Positions 48,236 to 55,735 of a stretch of DNA of 64,000 nt are shown here, piece by piece (position 1 is the stretch's first letter; each line of letters opens with the position of its first letter). The translations under genes and the position numbers were made by a program. The notes beneath the pieces are model-generated. The model had not been told where the DNA came from, searched no databases, and saw nothing but the letters and a program-made list of their open reading frames with translations. Source of the DNA: Mesoterricola sediminis (lineage in GTDB: Bacteria > Acidobacteriota > Holophagae > Holophagales > Holophagaceae); assembly GCF_030295425.1 (NCBI RefSeq), contig NZ_AP027081.1, forward strand, positions 3,889,001 through 3,953,000, read 5' to 3'.

Positions 48236-49516
48236 ATGGCAGATGAATCCTTCGACGCCATCGTGGTGGGGGCAGGTCCGGCCGGTTGTGCCTGCGCCTA
48301 TTCCCTCGCCCGTTTTGGCCGGAACGTGCTCCTCCTGGAGCGCGGCGACGCCCCCGGCGCCAAGAACGTCAGCGGCGGCCGGCTCTACACCTATGCGCTC
48401 GACCTGGTGGACCCCGGGCTCCGCGCCCGGGCCCCCCTCCAGCGCAAGATCATCCGGGAGCAGGTCATGCTCCTGGATGCGCGGCGGGCCCTCACCGTGG
48501 ACTTCCACGACCCGGCCTTCGGGGACGAGGCCCCCAACGCCTACAGCGTCGTCCGTGCTTCCTTGGACGCCTGGTTTGCCGGGGAGGCCGAGGCGGCCGG
48601 GGCCATGGTGGCCTCGGGCGTCAAGGTGGACGGCCTCCTGGAGGAGGGCGGCCGCATCGTGGGGATCCGCGCCGGCGAGGACGAGATGCGGGCCGACGTG
48701 GTCATCGCCGCGGACGGCGTCAACGCCGTCCTCGGACGCCAGGCCGGGCTCTTCCCCGATGTCCAGGCCCGCGCCGTGGGCCTGGGCCTCAAGGAGACCC
48801 TGGAACTGCCGGACGATGTCATCGACGCCCGGTTCGGCGTTGGGCCGGAAGAAGGGGCGGCCCGGGTGGCCGTGGGCTGCACCGCCGGCATGGCCGGAGG
48901 CGCCTTCCTCTACACCAACCGGGGCAGCCTCTCCCTGGGCCTGGTGGTGAATCCCGAGCAGGCCGGCAGGAGCGGCCGCCCCGTCCAGGAGCTGCTCCAG
49001 GACCTCAAGACCCACCCCGCCATCGCCCCCCTCGTGGCGGGCGCCACCCCCGTGGAGTTCGGCGCCCACCTCGTGCCCGAACTGGGCCACGACGGGGTCC
49101 CGGAGCGGCTCCACCGCGAGGGCCTCCTCGTCGTGGGGGACGCCGCGCAGTTCGGCATCAACACGGGCCTCATCATCCGGGGCATGGACCTGGCCATCGT
49201 CAGCGGCCTCGCGGCGGCCCAGGCCGTCATCGCGTCCCCGAAGGCTTCCCAGTGCGGCGAGGCCTACATGCGGCGGCTGGAGGAACTCTCCCTCCTGCCC
49301 TCCCTCGAGGCCTACCGCCGCTTCCACCGCCTCTTCGAGATCGGCCGCATCTTCCGGGAATACCCGGCGATGGCGGGCGACATCATGCAGTTCCTGTTCA
49401 AGGTGGACGGCACCGTGCCGCCCCCCATGGTCCGGCGGATCCGCCAGCTCGTGAAGGCGCGCGTGCCCTTCGGCCAGCTGGCGCGCGACGCCTGGAAGGG
49501 GTTCCGCAGCCTATGA
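48236..49516 (+). CDS. fixC: FAD-dependent electron transfer oxidoreductase (FixC/YdiS)
   Basis: A 426-residue ETF-quinone-oxidoreductase-like flavoprotein. The FAD dinucleotide motif VVGAGPAGCACAYSLARFG is near residue 10, the second FAD motif is GLLVVGDAAQFG (about 298) and VSGGRLYTYAL is typical of FixC. It takes electrons from FixAB and hands them to quinone or FixX. The stop overlaps the fixX start by ATGA. Confidence 0.9.
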   Translation: MADESFDAIVVGAGPAGCACAYSLARFGRNVLLLERGDAPGAKNVSGGRLYTYALDLVDPGLRARAPLQRKIIREQVMLLDARRALTVDFHDPAFGDEAPNAYSVVRASLDAWFAGEAEAAGAMVASGVKVDGLLEEGGRIVGIRAGEDEMRADVVIAADGVNAVLGRQAGLFPDVQARAVGLGLKETLELPDDVIDARFGVGPEEGAARVAVGCTAGMAGGAFLYTNRGSLSLGLVVNPEQAGRSGRPVQELLQDLKTHPAIAPLVAGATPVEFGAHLVPELGHDGVPERLHREGLLVVGDAAQFGINTGLIIRGMDLAIVSGLAAAQAVIASPKASQCGEAYMRRLEELSLLPSLEAYRRFHRLFEIGRIFREYPAMAGDIMQFLFKVDGTVPPPMVRRIRQLVKARVPFGQLARDAWKGFRSL

Positions 49517-49803
49517 CCCTCAAGCGACTCACTCCCGAGGAGGCCCTCGGCCTCGACCGGTTCAACGTGGACGAAGGCAACCCCCACATCCTCCTGGACA
49601 AGGCGCGCTGCGCGTCCTGCCCGGACCGCCCCTGCCTCTGGGCCTGCCCCGCCCGGCTCTACCGCCTCAAGGACGGCGAGGTGCAGTTCGACTGCGCCGG
49701 CTGCCTCGAATGCGGGACCTGCCGCGTGGTCTGCACCCACGGAGGCCTCGTCTCCTGGAGCCATCCCGGCGCCACCTTCGGCGTCACCTTCCGCTGCAGC
49801 TAG
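49513..49803 (+). CDS. fixX: Ferredoxin-like protein (FixX/YdiT)
   Basis: A 96-residue protein with two cysteine groups (CASCPDRPCLWACP and CAGCLECGTCRVVC) as in FixX, the ferredoxin-like partner of FixC. It completes an FixABCX set, which in other bacteria couples a flavin chain to reduced ferredoxin and quinone. Length matches the family. Confidence 0.9.
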   Translation: MTLKRLTPEEALGLDRFNVDEGNPHILLDKARCASCPDRPCLWACPARLYRLKDGEVQFDCAGCLECGTCRVVCTHGGLVSWSHPGATFGVTFRCS

Positions 49804-49876
49804 CCCGCGGAACCCCACCCGCCCCCTCCGCCGCCCCCGAGGGCGCGCGGGGGAGGTCCTTCCCAAGGAGGTCACC

Positions 49877-50308
49877 ATGACCGAAACCGCCACCCTCCCC
49901 GCCTTCGAGGTCGGCCAGAGCTACGCCTGCGAGCAGGTCATCGACGACAGGCTCGTCCGCGAGTTCGCGGCCCTCAGCGGCGACCGCAACCCCATCCACC
50001 TCGACGACGCCGTCGCCGCCCGCAGCCGCTTCGGCCAGCGCGTCGCCCACGGCGTCATCCTGCTCGGCATCATCAGCCGCATCCTCGGCATGGAGATGCC
50101 CGGCCTGGGCACCGTCTACCTCGGCCAGACCTGCAACTTCAAGCTGCCCGTCCACATCGGCGACACGGTGCGGGCCGAGGTGACCATCAAGGAGCTCCTG
50201 CCCAAGAGCATCGCCACCCTGACCACGGTGGTGACCAAGCAGACCGGCGAGGTCGTCTTCGAGGGCGAGGCCCAGGTCAAGCTCCCCGGCTGGCTCTTCA
50301 AGGCCTGA
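49877..50308 (+). CDS. MaoC-family (R)-specific enoyl-CoA hydratase
   Basis: A 143-residue hot-dog-fold hydratase. The catalytic Asp/His pair is in SGDRNPIHLDD (about residues 36-42), followed by VAHGVILLGIIS. It would interconvert 2-enoyl-CoA and (R)-3-hydroxyacyl-CoA, continuing the reaction of the upstream dehydrogenases. AAGGAGG precedes the ATG. It lies 73 nt after fixX with no clear terminator, so it may be in the same operon. Confidence 0.88.
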   Translation: MTETATLPAFEVGQSYACEQVIDDRLVREFAALSGDRNPIHLDDAVAARSRFGQRVAHGVILLGIISRILGMEMPGLGTVYLGQTCNFKLPVHIGDTVRAEVTIKELLPKSIATLTTVVTKQTGEVVFEGEAQVKLPGWLFKA

Positions 50309-50339
50309 GGCCGCCGGTGCCGGCCCATTCCGAGGGTGA

Positions 50340-50364
50340 ATCGAGGATTTTTTCTCGATACACT
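50340..50364. promoter_or_regulatory. Inverted repeat at the LysR promoter
   Basis: ATCGAG-N8-CTCGAT (50340-50359) with a T-run in the loop, and TACACT (50359-50364) as a possible -10 box for the LysR gene. It fits a T-N11-A LysR box and autoregulation, or a weak terminator for the MaoC gene. Confidence 0.4.
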
Positions 50365-50409
50365 GGCGGGGAGCCCGCCCCCGCCCCGGGGCGGCCGGAA
50401 AGCGCCCTC

Positions 50410-51291
50410 ATGGAACTCCGCCTCCTCCGCTACTTCGCGGCCGTCGCCGAAGAACTGAACGTCACCCGCGCCGCGGAGCGCCTGCACACGGCCCAGCCCA
50501 ACCTGAGCCAGCAGGTGCGGCGGCTGGAGGAGCTCGTCGGGGCGCCCCTCTTCCACCGCGACAAGCACCGGCTCCAGCTTTCGGAGGCGGGCAGGGCCCT
50601 CCTGCCCGCCGCCAAGGCCATCCTCGCGTCGGTGGACATGGCCCTCGAGCAGGCCCGGGCCGCGGCCCGGCGCGAGGTGAGCCGCATCGTGCTGGGCATC
50701 ATCCCGGGCCCCGAGGGCATGGTGCTCTCCAGGATCGCGCCCCTCATCAAGGGCCAGTCCCCCGGGGCCCACCTCATCGTCCGCACCATGACCGGGCCCG
50801 AGATCGTCCAGGCCCTCCTGCGCCGGGAGATCACCGCGGGCTTCCTCCGGGGGCCCATCGACCACGCGGAGCTCACGGGCGGCCTCTTCATGCACGAGGA
50901 GGTCCGCGTCGTGCTGCCCGAGGCCTGGGACCTCGCGCGCCTGCCGCGCATCCCCGTCAAGGCCCTGGCGGGCCTGCCCCACATCCCCATCTCCCCGGCC
51001 GTGGCGCCCGCGGTGCACCAGGTCGCCCTGGACATCCAGGCCCGGGCCGGCGTGACCTTCACCGAATCCTTCTGCTCCGAGAACGTCCTCACCTCCCTGA
51101 ACGCCGTCTCCGCGGGCCTCGGCTTCTGCTTCTTCGCAAACTACGTCGAGGACATCGTCCCCAAGGGCGTCGTCACCCGCCCCCTGGACCTGGACCCCGC
51201 GCCCACCCTCGACCTCATCTTCGCCCGGCGGCGCGACGACCACAGCCCCGCGTTGGCCATCCTCGAGGAGCTGGTGGAGACCCAGGCCTGA
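50410..51291 (+). CDS. LysR-family regulator
   Basis: A 293-residue LysR regulator: N-terminal winged helix (MELRLLRYFAAVAEELNVTRAA, QPNLSQQVRRLEELVGAPLF) and a periplasmic-binding-protein-like effector domain from about 90. It lies just downstream of the acyl-CoA operon on the same strand and may sense a pathway intermediate. The start at 50410 gives the standard N-terminus; an upstream start at 50317 adds unrelated residues. Confidence 0.88.
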   Translation: MELRLLRYFAAVAEELNVTRAAERLHTAQPNLSQQVRRLEELVGAPLFHRDKHRLQLSEAGRALLPAAKAILASVDMALEQARAAARREVSRIVLGIIPGPEGMVLSRIAPLIKGQSPGAHLIVRTMTGPEIVQALLRREITAGFLRGPIDHAELTGGLFMHEEVRVVLPEAWDLARLPRIPVKALAGLPHIPISPAVAPAVHQVALDIQARAGVTFTESFCSENVLTSLNAVSAGLGFCFFANYVEDIVPKGVVTRPLDLDPAPTLDLIFARRRDDHSPALAILEELVETQA

Positions 51292-51306
51292 CCCCGCCGC
51301 GGCACA

Positions 51307-51324
51307 TGTTCCGGCAACGGAACA
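51307..51324. promoter_or_regulatory. Putative sigma54-activator binding site (UAS)
   Basis: TGTTCCG-gcaa-CGGAACA, a perfect 18-bp inverted repeat, centred about 108 bp before the predicted transcription start of the sigma54-type promoter at 51397. Position and symmetry fit an enhancer for the activator encoded nearby at 51702-53129. It could instead be a weak terminator of the LysR gene. Confidence 0.5.
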
Positions 51325-51396
51325 CCCGGGCCCCGGAAGGCGCCGGCCCCCGCGCCGCAACCGCCCTGGCGGCGCCACTTGGACCGGCGCCGATCC

Positions 51397-51412
51397 TGGC
51401 ACGGAGTCTGCT
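51397..51412 (+). promoter_or_regulatory. Sigma54-type promoter
   Basis: TGGCACG-GAGT-CTGCT matches the -24/-12 consensus TGGCACR-N4-TTGCW except for one T, with correct GG-to-GC spacing. It lies 31 nt before the start of the small antitoxin-like gene. Confidence 0.5.
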
Positions 51413-51442
51413 CTTCCTGGACATCCCATCCAGGAGCATCCC

Positions 51443-51676
51443 ATGACCGCCCTGCTCATCGAGAACGTCGAGACCGTCGCGCTGGATCGCCTGCGCGCCA
51501 AAGCCGCCGCGGACGGCCTGACCCTCCAGGCCGAAGTCGCCCGCATCCTCGAAAGCGCCGCCTCCCGCCCCGCCCCCGTCCAGGCGCCGACGGTGGGCCT
51601 CTCCTTCCTCGATCTGGAAGAGGAGCCCGATTCCGTCGCCCTGCTCGAGGCCTACATGGAGGAATGGCAGCGCTGA
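51443..51676 (+). CDS. Small FitA/Arc-like antitoxin-type protein, no toxin partner
   Basis: A 77-residue protein with a ribbon-helix-helix-like N-terminus (LIENVETVALDRLRAKAAADGLTLQAEVARIL), then a linker and an acidic tail (LDLEEEPDSVALLEAYMEEW), the plan of FitA or VapB antitoxins. No PIN-domain toxin follows; the next gene runs convergently 25 nt away. CAGGAG precedes the ATG. Upstream is a sigma54-type promoter. Confidence 0.65.
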   Translation: MTALLIENVETVALDRLRAKAAADGLTLQAEVARILESAASRPAPVQAPTVGLSFLDLEEEPDSVALLEAYMEEWQR

Positions 51677-51701
51677 ATCCCGGGACCTGGCGGAAGCATG
51701 G

Positions 51702-53129
51702 CTACCGCCTGACCTCCAGGCCCAGCCGGGCCATGCGGCGGTAGAGGGTCGTGCGGCCGATGCCCAGGCGGCGGGCGGCCTCGGCGTAGTTCCCGGAGGC
51801 CGCGGCGATGGCGGCCTCGAGCTCCCGCCGCTCGGCGTCGGCCACGCTCCCGGCGGGGGCCGGGGCCGGCGCTTCGGGGGGAAGGCCGGCGAAGTCGGCG
51901 GCGCCGAGGGTGTGCGCGTCCGAGGCCAGCATGGCCTGCTCCAGGACGTTCTCCAGTTCGCGCACGTTGCCCGGCCAGGCCCGGGCGGCGAGGATCTCGA
52001 GCGCGTCCGGCCCCAGGTCCCGGGCCGGCGCCCCTTCCCGGTGCCCGATGCGCTCCAGGAGGTGCTCGCAGAGGGTCGGCAGGTCGCCGATGCGCTCCCG
52101 CAGGGGCGGCAGGGCGATGGTGAGGACATTGAGGCGGTAGAAGAGGTCGCGCCGGAAGCGCCCCTCCCGGATCATGGCCTCCAGGTTCCGGCTCGTGGCG
52201 GCGATGATGCGCACGTCCACCTTGAGCACCCGGTTGGAGCCCAGCGGCTCGAATTCCTGGTCCTGGAGGACGCGCAGGAGCTTGGACTGCAGGGACGGCG
52301 GCATGTCGCCGATCTCGTCCAGGAAGAGGGTGCCGCCGTCGGCCAGCTCGAACTTCCCCGGACGGGGCTTGCGCTCCGCCCCGGTGTAGGCCCCCGGGGC
52401 CACGCCGAAGAACTCGGCCTCCAGGAGCGTCTCGGGGATCGCGGCCACGTTCACGGCTACGAAGGGGCGGTCCGCGCGGGGACCCCCGGCGTGGATGGCA
52501 TGGGCCACCAGTTCCTTGCCCGTGCCCGTCTCGCCCCGCAGGAGCACCGGCGCCTGGAGGAGGGCGGCCCTGCGCGCCAGGCGCTTTGTCTCCATGGCCT
52601 GGGGGCTCGTGCCCAGGAAGGAGGAGAAGGTGTACTTGGAGCGCCGCGCCTCCGCGAGCCGCCGCCGGGCGTGGGCCAGTTCGGCCTGGAGCTGGCCGTA
52701 GCGGTCCACGAAGGGCTTGAGGGGCTCCAGGTCGCTGTAGAGGGCGAAGGCCATGGCGCCCACCACCCGGCCGTCCTCGCCGCGCACCGGCATGCGCGTG
52801 ACGACGAGGGCGTGGCCGCCGGCCTCGAAGATCTCGAGGAGGATGGGCTTGCCCGTGACCACCACCTGGCGCATGAGGCTGTTGGGCAGGAAGGTCTCGA
52901 TCTCGCGGCCCAGCACGTCGGACGGCTCCACGCCGAGGTTGGCGGCGTAGCGCTCGCTGATCATCACCACGCGCACGTCCTGGTCCACCACGAGGCAGCC
53001 CTCCGCGAGCTCGTCGAAGCACGCGAAGAACTGCTGCGCGGCCTGCTGCTTGAGCAGGGGGAAGTCCTGGAAGATCGGCAGGGGCTTGGGCACCGGAGGC
53101 TCGGGGGGGATCGCCGTCCATGATCGCAC
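51702..53129 (-). CDS. Sigma54-dependent activator with PAS domain
   Basis: A 475-residue enhancer-binding protein: PAS domain (about 38-140), AAA+ domain (about 165-400) with Walker A GETGTGKE, GAYTGA (a GAFTGA variant that contacts sigma54), Walker B GGTLFLDEIGDM, and a Fis-type helix-turn-helix (NYAEAARRLGIGRTTLYRRM, about 445-465). The start is a GTG with a weak ribosome site. Its target may be the sigma54-type promoter on the other side of the convergent small gene. Confidence 0.88.
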   Translation of the reverse strand: MRSWTAIPPEPPVPKPLPIFQDFPLLKQQAAQQFFACFDELAEGCLVVDQDVRVVMISERYAANLGVEPSDVLGREIETFLPNSLMRQVVVTGKPILLEIFEAGGHALVVTRMPVRGEDGRVVGAMAFALYSDLEPLKPFVDRYGQLQAELAHARRRLAEARRSKYTFSSFLGTSPQAMETKRLARRAALLQAPVLLRGETGTGKELVAHAIHAGGPRADRPFVAVNVAAIPETLLEAEFFGVAPGAYTGAERKPRPGKFELADGGTLFLDEIGDMPPSLQSKLLRVLQDQEFEPLGSNRVLKVDVRIIAATSRNLEAMIREGRFRRDLFYRLNVLTIALPPLRERIGDLPTLCEHLLERIGHREGAPARDLGPDALEILAARAWPGNVRELENVLEQAMLASDAHTLGAADFAGLPPEAPAPAPAGSVADAERRELEAAIAAASGNYAEAARRLGIGRTTLYRRMARLGLEVRR

Positions 53130-53148
53130 GGAAGGCGCCGCCCCCGGT

Positions 53149-54015
53149 TCACCCGATCGTGCCGAACCGCCCGGCCTGGTAGTCCTCGAAGGCCCGCTGG
53201 ATCTCCTCGGGGGTGTTCATCACGAAGGGGCCGTAGTGGGCGATGGGCTCCCGGAGGGGCTCGCCGGCCAGCACCATCACGCTGGCCGCCGTCACGGCCC
53301 CGAGGACCGCCCCGTCCCCGTCCCCGAGCCGGGCGACGGTGTCGGGCCCGGCCTCCGCCTCCCCGATGCGCACCGTCCCCGCCAGGGGGATCACGGCCGC
53401 CATCCAGGCGGGCGGAAGCGGCAGGGCGAAGGCCGCCCCCGCCTCCAGCTCCAGGTGGGCGCAGAGGAGGGGCACCGGCGTCTGGGCAGGACCGGTCACA
53501 CCGGCGGCCGTCCCCGCGAGGACCCGGATCCGCCCCCCGGGCACGGGGACCCAGGGCATGGCGGCGGGCTGCAGATCGACGTAGCCCGGCGGGTCCTCCT
53601 TGCGGGCCCGGGGGAGGTTGATCCAGATCTGCACCCCCTCGATGGCGCCGCCCGTTTCCAGGTGCTCGGGCACCGGCATCTCCTCGTGGACGATGCCCCG
53701 GCCCGCGGTCATGAGCTGGGCCCCGCCGGGGTCGAGGCGCCCGGCACCGCCGGTGCTGTCCCGGTGGCGGAAGGCGCCCTGGAGGAGGTAGGTGAGGGTC
53801 TGGAACCCCTTGTGCGGGTGGGGCGGGAACCCCGCGTCCGTCCCCGGGGGCAGCACCATGGGCCCGAAGTGGTCCACGAGCAGGAAGGGGTCCATGTCGC
53901 GGAAGGCGTCGGTCCCGCGCTGGCCGAGGCCCGGCACGAGCCGCGTGAGGGGGACCCGGTTCCCGTCCTCCGTGGGCTGCCCGCGGTGGAGGGCGAGGAT
54001 GCTGCGTTCTTTCAT
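53149..54015 (-). CDS. Pirin-family protein
   Basis: A 288-residue bicupin. The metal ligands of pirin are in PPHPHKGFQTLTY (two His, about 66-68) and RGIVHEEM (His, Glu, about 108-111). Pirins act as quercetinases or redox-responsive proteins; the role here is open. GGAAAGGAG precedes the ATG. It lies 40 nt downstream of the outer-membrane gene on the same strand, so both probably answer to the divergent HxlR regulator. Confidence 0.88.
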   Translation of the reverse strand: MKERSILALHRGQPTEDGNRVPLTRLVPGLGQRGTDAFRDMDPFLLVDHFGPMVLPPGTDAGFPPHPHKGFQTLTYLLQGAFRHRDSTGGAGRLDPGGAQLMTAGRGIVHEEMPVPEHLETGGAIEGVQIWINLPRARKEDPPGYVDLQPAAMPWVPVPGGRIRVLAGTAAGVTGPAQTPVPLLCAHLELEAGAAFALPLPPAWMAAVIPLAGTVRIGEAEAGPDTVARLGDGDGAVLGAVTAASVMVLAGEPLREPIAHYGPFVMNTPEEIQRAFEDYQAGRFGTIG

Positions 54016-54055
54016 GGCTGCTCCTTTCCAGGATGGGCGGCGGAACCCAAGGTAG

Positions 54056-55120
54056 TCAGATCTTCACCGTCACGCCAGCGGCGAACGATGCGTCGTCGGT
54101 GTTCTCGTGGTGGGTGATGTTGTTGATGTAGCGCAGCGTCAGGAAGGCCCGCGGAGAGAGGTGCACGTGGACGCCCAGGTCGTGCTGGAGGCTCCCCTCG
54201 TGGAGCTTCGCGAAGGGCCTGGGCGTGCTGAACCCGCTCAGGAAGTAGAGCTGGAGGAAAGGCTGGACCGCGCGGCCCCGGCGGCCCTCCCAGGTGAGGT
54301 GGGCGCCCAGGTCGGGCCGGTAGTCGAGGCGGTCGTAGGCGGCGTTCCCCCGGCCCCGGAAGGTCCAGGCCGCGCCCGCGTATACGGTCTGCCCCGGGGT
54401 GGGGCGCCACCAGCCGCTGAAGCCGGCCGCGACGTCCCATCCCGCCCGGAAGGTCCCGTAGGCGTTGGCGAGCGGAGGCTTCACGGCCAGGGTCGCGCTC
54501 AGGCCGCCCCGCTCCGAGGCCCGGAGCTGGTGGACGAGGCCCAGCACCGGATCCTGGAGGCGGGTGGCGGAGGGGCCCAGGCGGAGGAAATCCAGCTTCC
54601 CGTTGCGGAAGGTCGCCACCACGGCCTGGTCCCGGGCCACCTCCTCCCGCCCCCACTGGCCGAAGCCGAAGGCGCCGTGGAAGGCCTCGATGGGCCCGTC
54701 CAGGCCGCCCCCGCCGTGCCGCTCCACCGGGAGCTCCAGGAAGACGTCCGTCCGGTCCGTGAGGCCGTGGCGCACCTGCAGGGTGGTGCGGCTGATCTGC
54801 TCGTCGAACCAGAAGAGGAAGGAGGCCTGGGGATACGCCGCGCCGAGGGCCTCCAGGCGGGCCCGGTCCAGGGTGACCCGGCCGTTCAACCACGCGGGCG
54901 GATGGTCCTTGATCAGGTCCGAGAACTCGAACACGTTGGATTCCACGTGGGTCAGGCTGAACTGCCAGGCGCCCCGGCCCGTCGGCCGTGGATCCAGGGG
55001 CTGATAGGTCATGGGGGCCTGGAGCAGGGTGAACATGTTCCGGGTGGGGAGGGGGCCGGGTTCAAGGGGGGCCTGGGCCTGGAGGGACAGGCCGAGGGCC
55101 AGCGCGAGGAGGCTGCGCAT
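54056..55120 (-). CDS. Outer-membrane beta-barrel protein, DUF3187 type
   Basis: A 354-residue protein with a signal peptide (MRSLLALALGLSLQAQA), alternating amphipathic strands and an aromatic-rich pattern ending in Ile (VTVKI), as in outer-membrane barrels. PLPTRNMFTLL and the closing YINNITHHEN fit the DUF3187 family, of unknown function. It has its own promoter next to an HxlR-type operator. Confidence 0.75.
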   Translation of the reverse strand: MRSLLALALGLSLQAQAPLEPGPLPTRNMFTLLQAPMTYQPLDPRPTGRGAWQFSLTHVESNVFEFSDLIKDHPPAWLNGRVTLDRARLEALGAAYPQASFLFWFDEQISRTTLQVRHGLTDRTDVFLELPVERHGGGGLDGPIEAFHGAFGFGQWGREEVARDQAVVATFRNGKLDFLRLGPSATRLQDPVLGLVHQLRASERGGLSATLAVKPPLANAYGTFRAGWDVAAGFSGWWRPTPGQTVYAGAAWTFRGRGNAAYDRLDYRPDLGAHLTWEGRRGRAVQPFLQLYFLSGFSTPRPFAKLHEGSLQHDLGVHVHLSPRAFLTLRYINNITHHENTDDASFAAGVTVKI

Positions 55121-55230
55121 GGGGGGGCTCCTTTCATTCGCCGGAGGGATGGACCTCCGGCCGCCGGGGATCGAACCCGGTCGGGGCATCGGGGCGAGGG
55201 TTGCTTTCTGGGTGAAAGCTGGTTTCCCTG

Positions 55231-55289
55231 TGATAGCTATCATGCTTCGCCAGCTTGCCCTTGTCAAGGAGCTTTCTTGAAGATAGTTT
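55231..55289. promoter_or_regulatory. Back-to-back promoters with palindrome between DUF3187 and HxlR
   Basis: Plus strand: TTGTCA (55261-55266), 17 bp, TAGTTT (55284-55289) for HxlR. Minus strand: TTGACA (complement of 55262-55267), 17 bp, CATGAT (complement of 55239-55244) for DUF3187-pirin. The two -35 boxes overlap by five bases. A perfect 12-bp palindrome TGATAGCTATCA (55231-55242) covers the minus-strand -10 box. Confidence 0.6.
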
Positions 55290-55321
55290 GTAGGTGCCCC
55301 CCCCGGGCCTTGGACCCCTCC

Positions 55322-55651
55322 ATGCACCCTTCCGAATCCGCCGAATGCACCCGCTTCCGCCTGGCCATCGACCTGTTGGCCAAGCCCTGGTCCGGCCAGA
55401 TCCTCTGGATCCTCCAGGGGGGGCCGCTGCGGTTCAACGAACTGGCCACCCAGGTGGAGGGCATCGGCGAGAAGGTCCTGTCCGCGCGGCTCAAGGAACT
55501 GGAGTGCCAGGGCCTCCTGGTGCGCCGGGTGCTCCCCACCACCCCCGTGCGGGTGGAGTACGAGCTCACCGAGGCCGGCCGCGGCTTCCGGACGGTGGTG
55601 GAGGCCGTGACCCGCTGGGGCGAGCAGATCCACGCCTGCCGCCAGGACTGA
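55322..55651 (+). CDS. HxlR-family transcriptional regulator
   Basis: A 109-residue winged-helix protein (LLAKPWSGQILWILQGGPLRFNELA, ARLKELECQGLLVRR, YELTEAGRGF). HxlR proteins are dimeric regulators, often of redox or aldehyde stress genes, and typically control a divergent gene. There is a cysteine near the N-terminus (SAECTRF) that could be a redox sensor. The ribosome site is weak. Confidence 0.85.
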   Translation: MHPSESAECTRFRLAIDLLAKPWSGQILWILQGGPLRFNELATQVEGIGEKVLSARLKELECQGLLVRRVLPTTPVRVEYELTEAGRGFRTVVEAVTRWGEQIHACRQD

Positions 55652-55698
55652 TCCCCGCGGACGGCCGGGAGCCCGGTCTCGGCGCGGGCGCCGTTGTC

Positions 55699-55708
55699 TG
55701 TTATAACA
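55699..55708. promoter_or_regulatory. Molybdate-type operator at the modA promoter
   Basis: TGTTATAACA, a perfect 10-bp palindrome containing TATAAC as likely -10, 28 nt before modA. It resembles ModE-type TATA-containing sites, and a ModE-like gene ends the cluster. Confidence 0.5.
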
Positions 55709-55735
55709 AACATCGGAATCCCCCCTGGAGCCCCG

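Noticed and set aside
55188-55205. Second sigma54-like promoter (GGGGCGAGGGTTGCT)
   Set aside because: The -24 part matches poorly, and better sigma70-type promoters serve the flanking genes.
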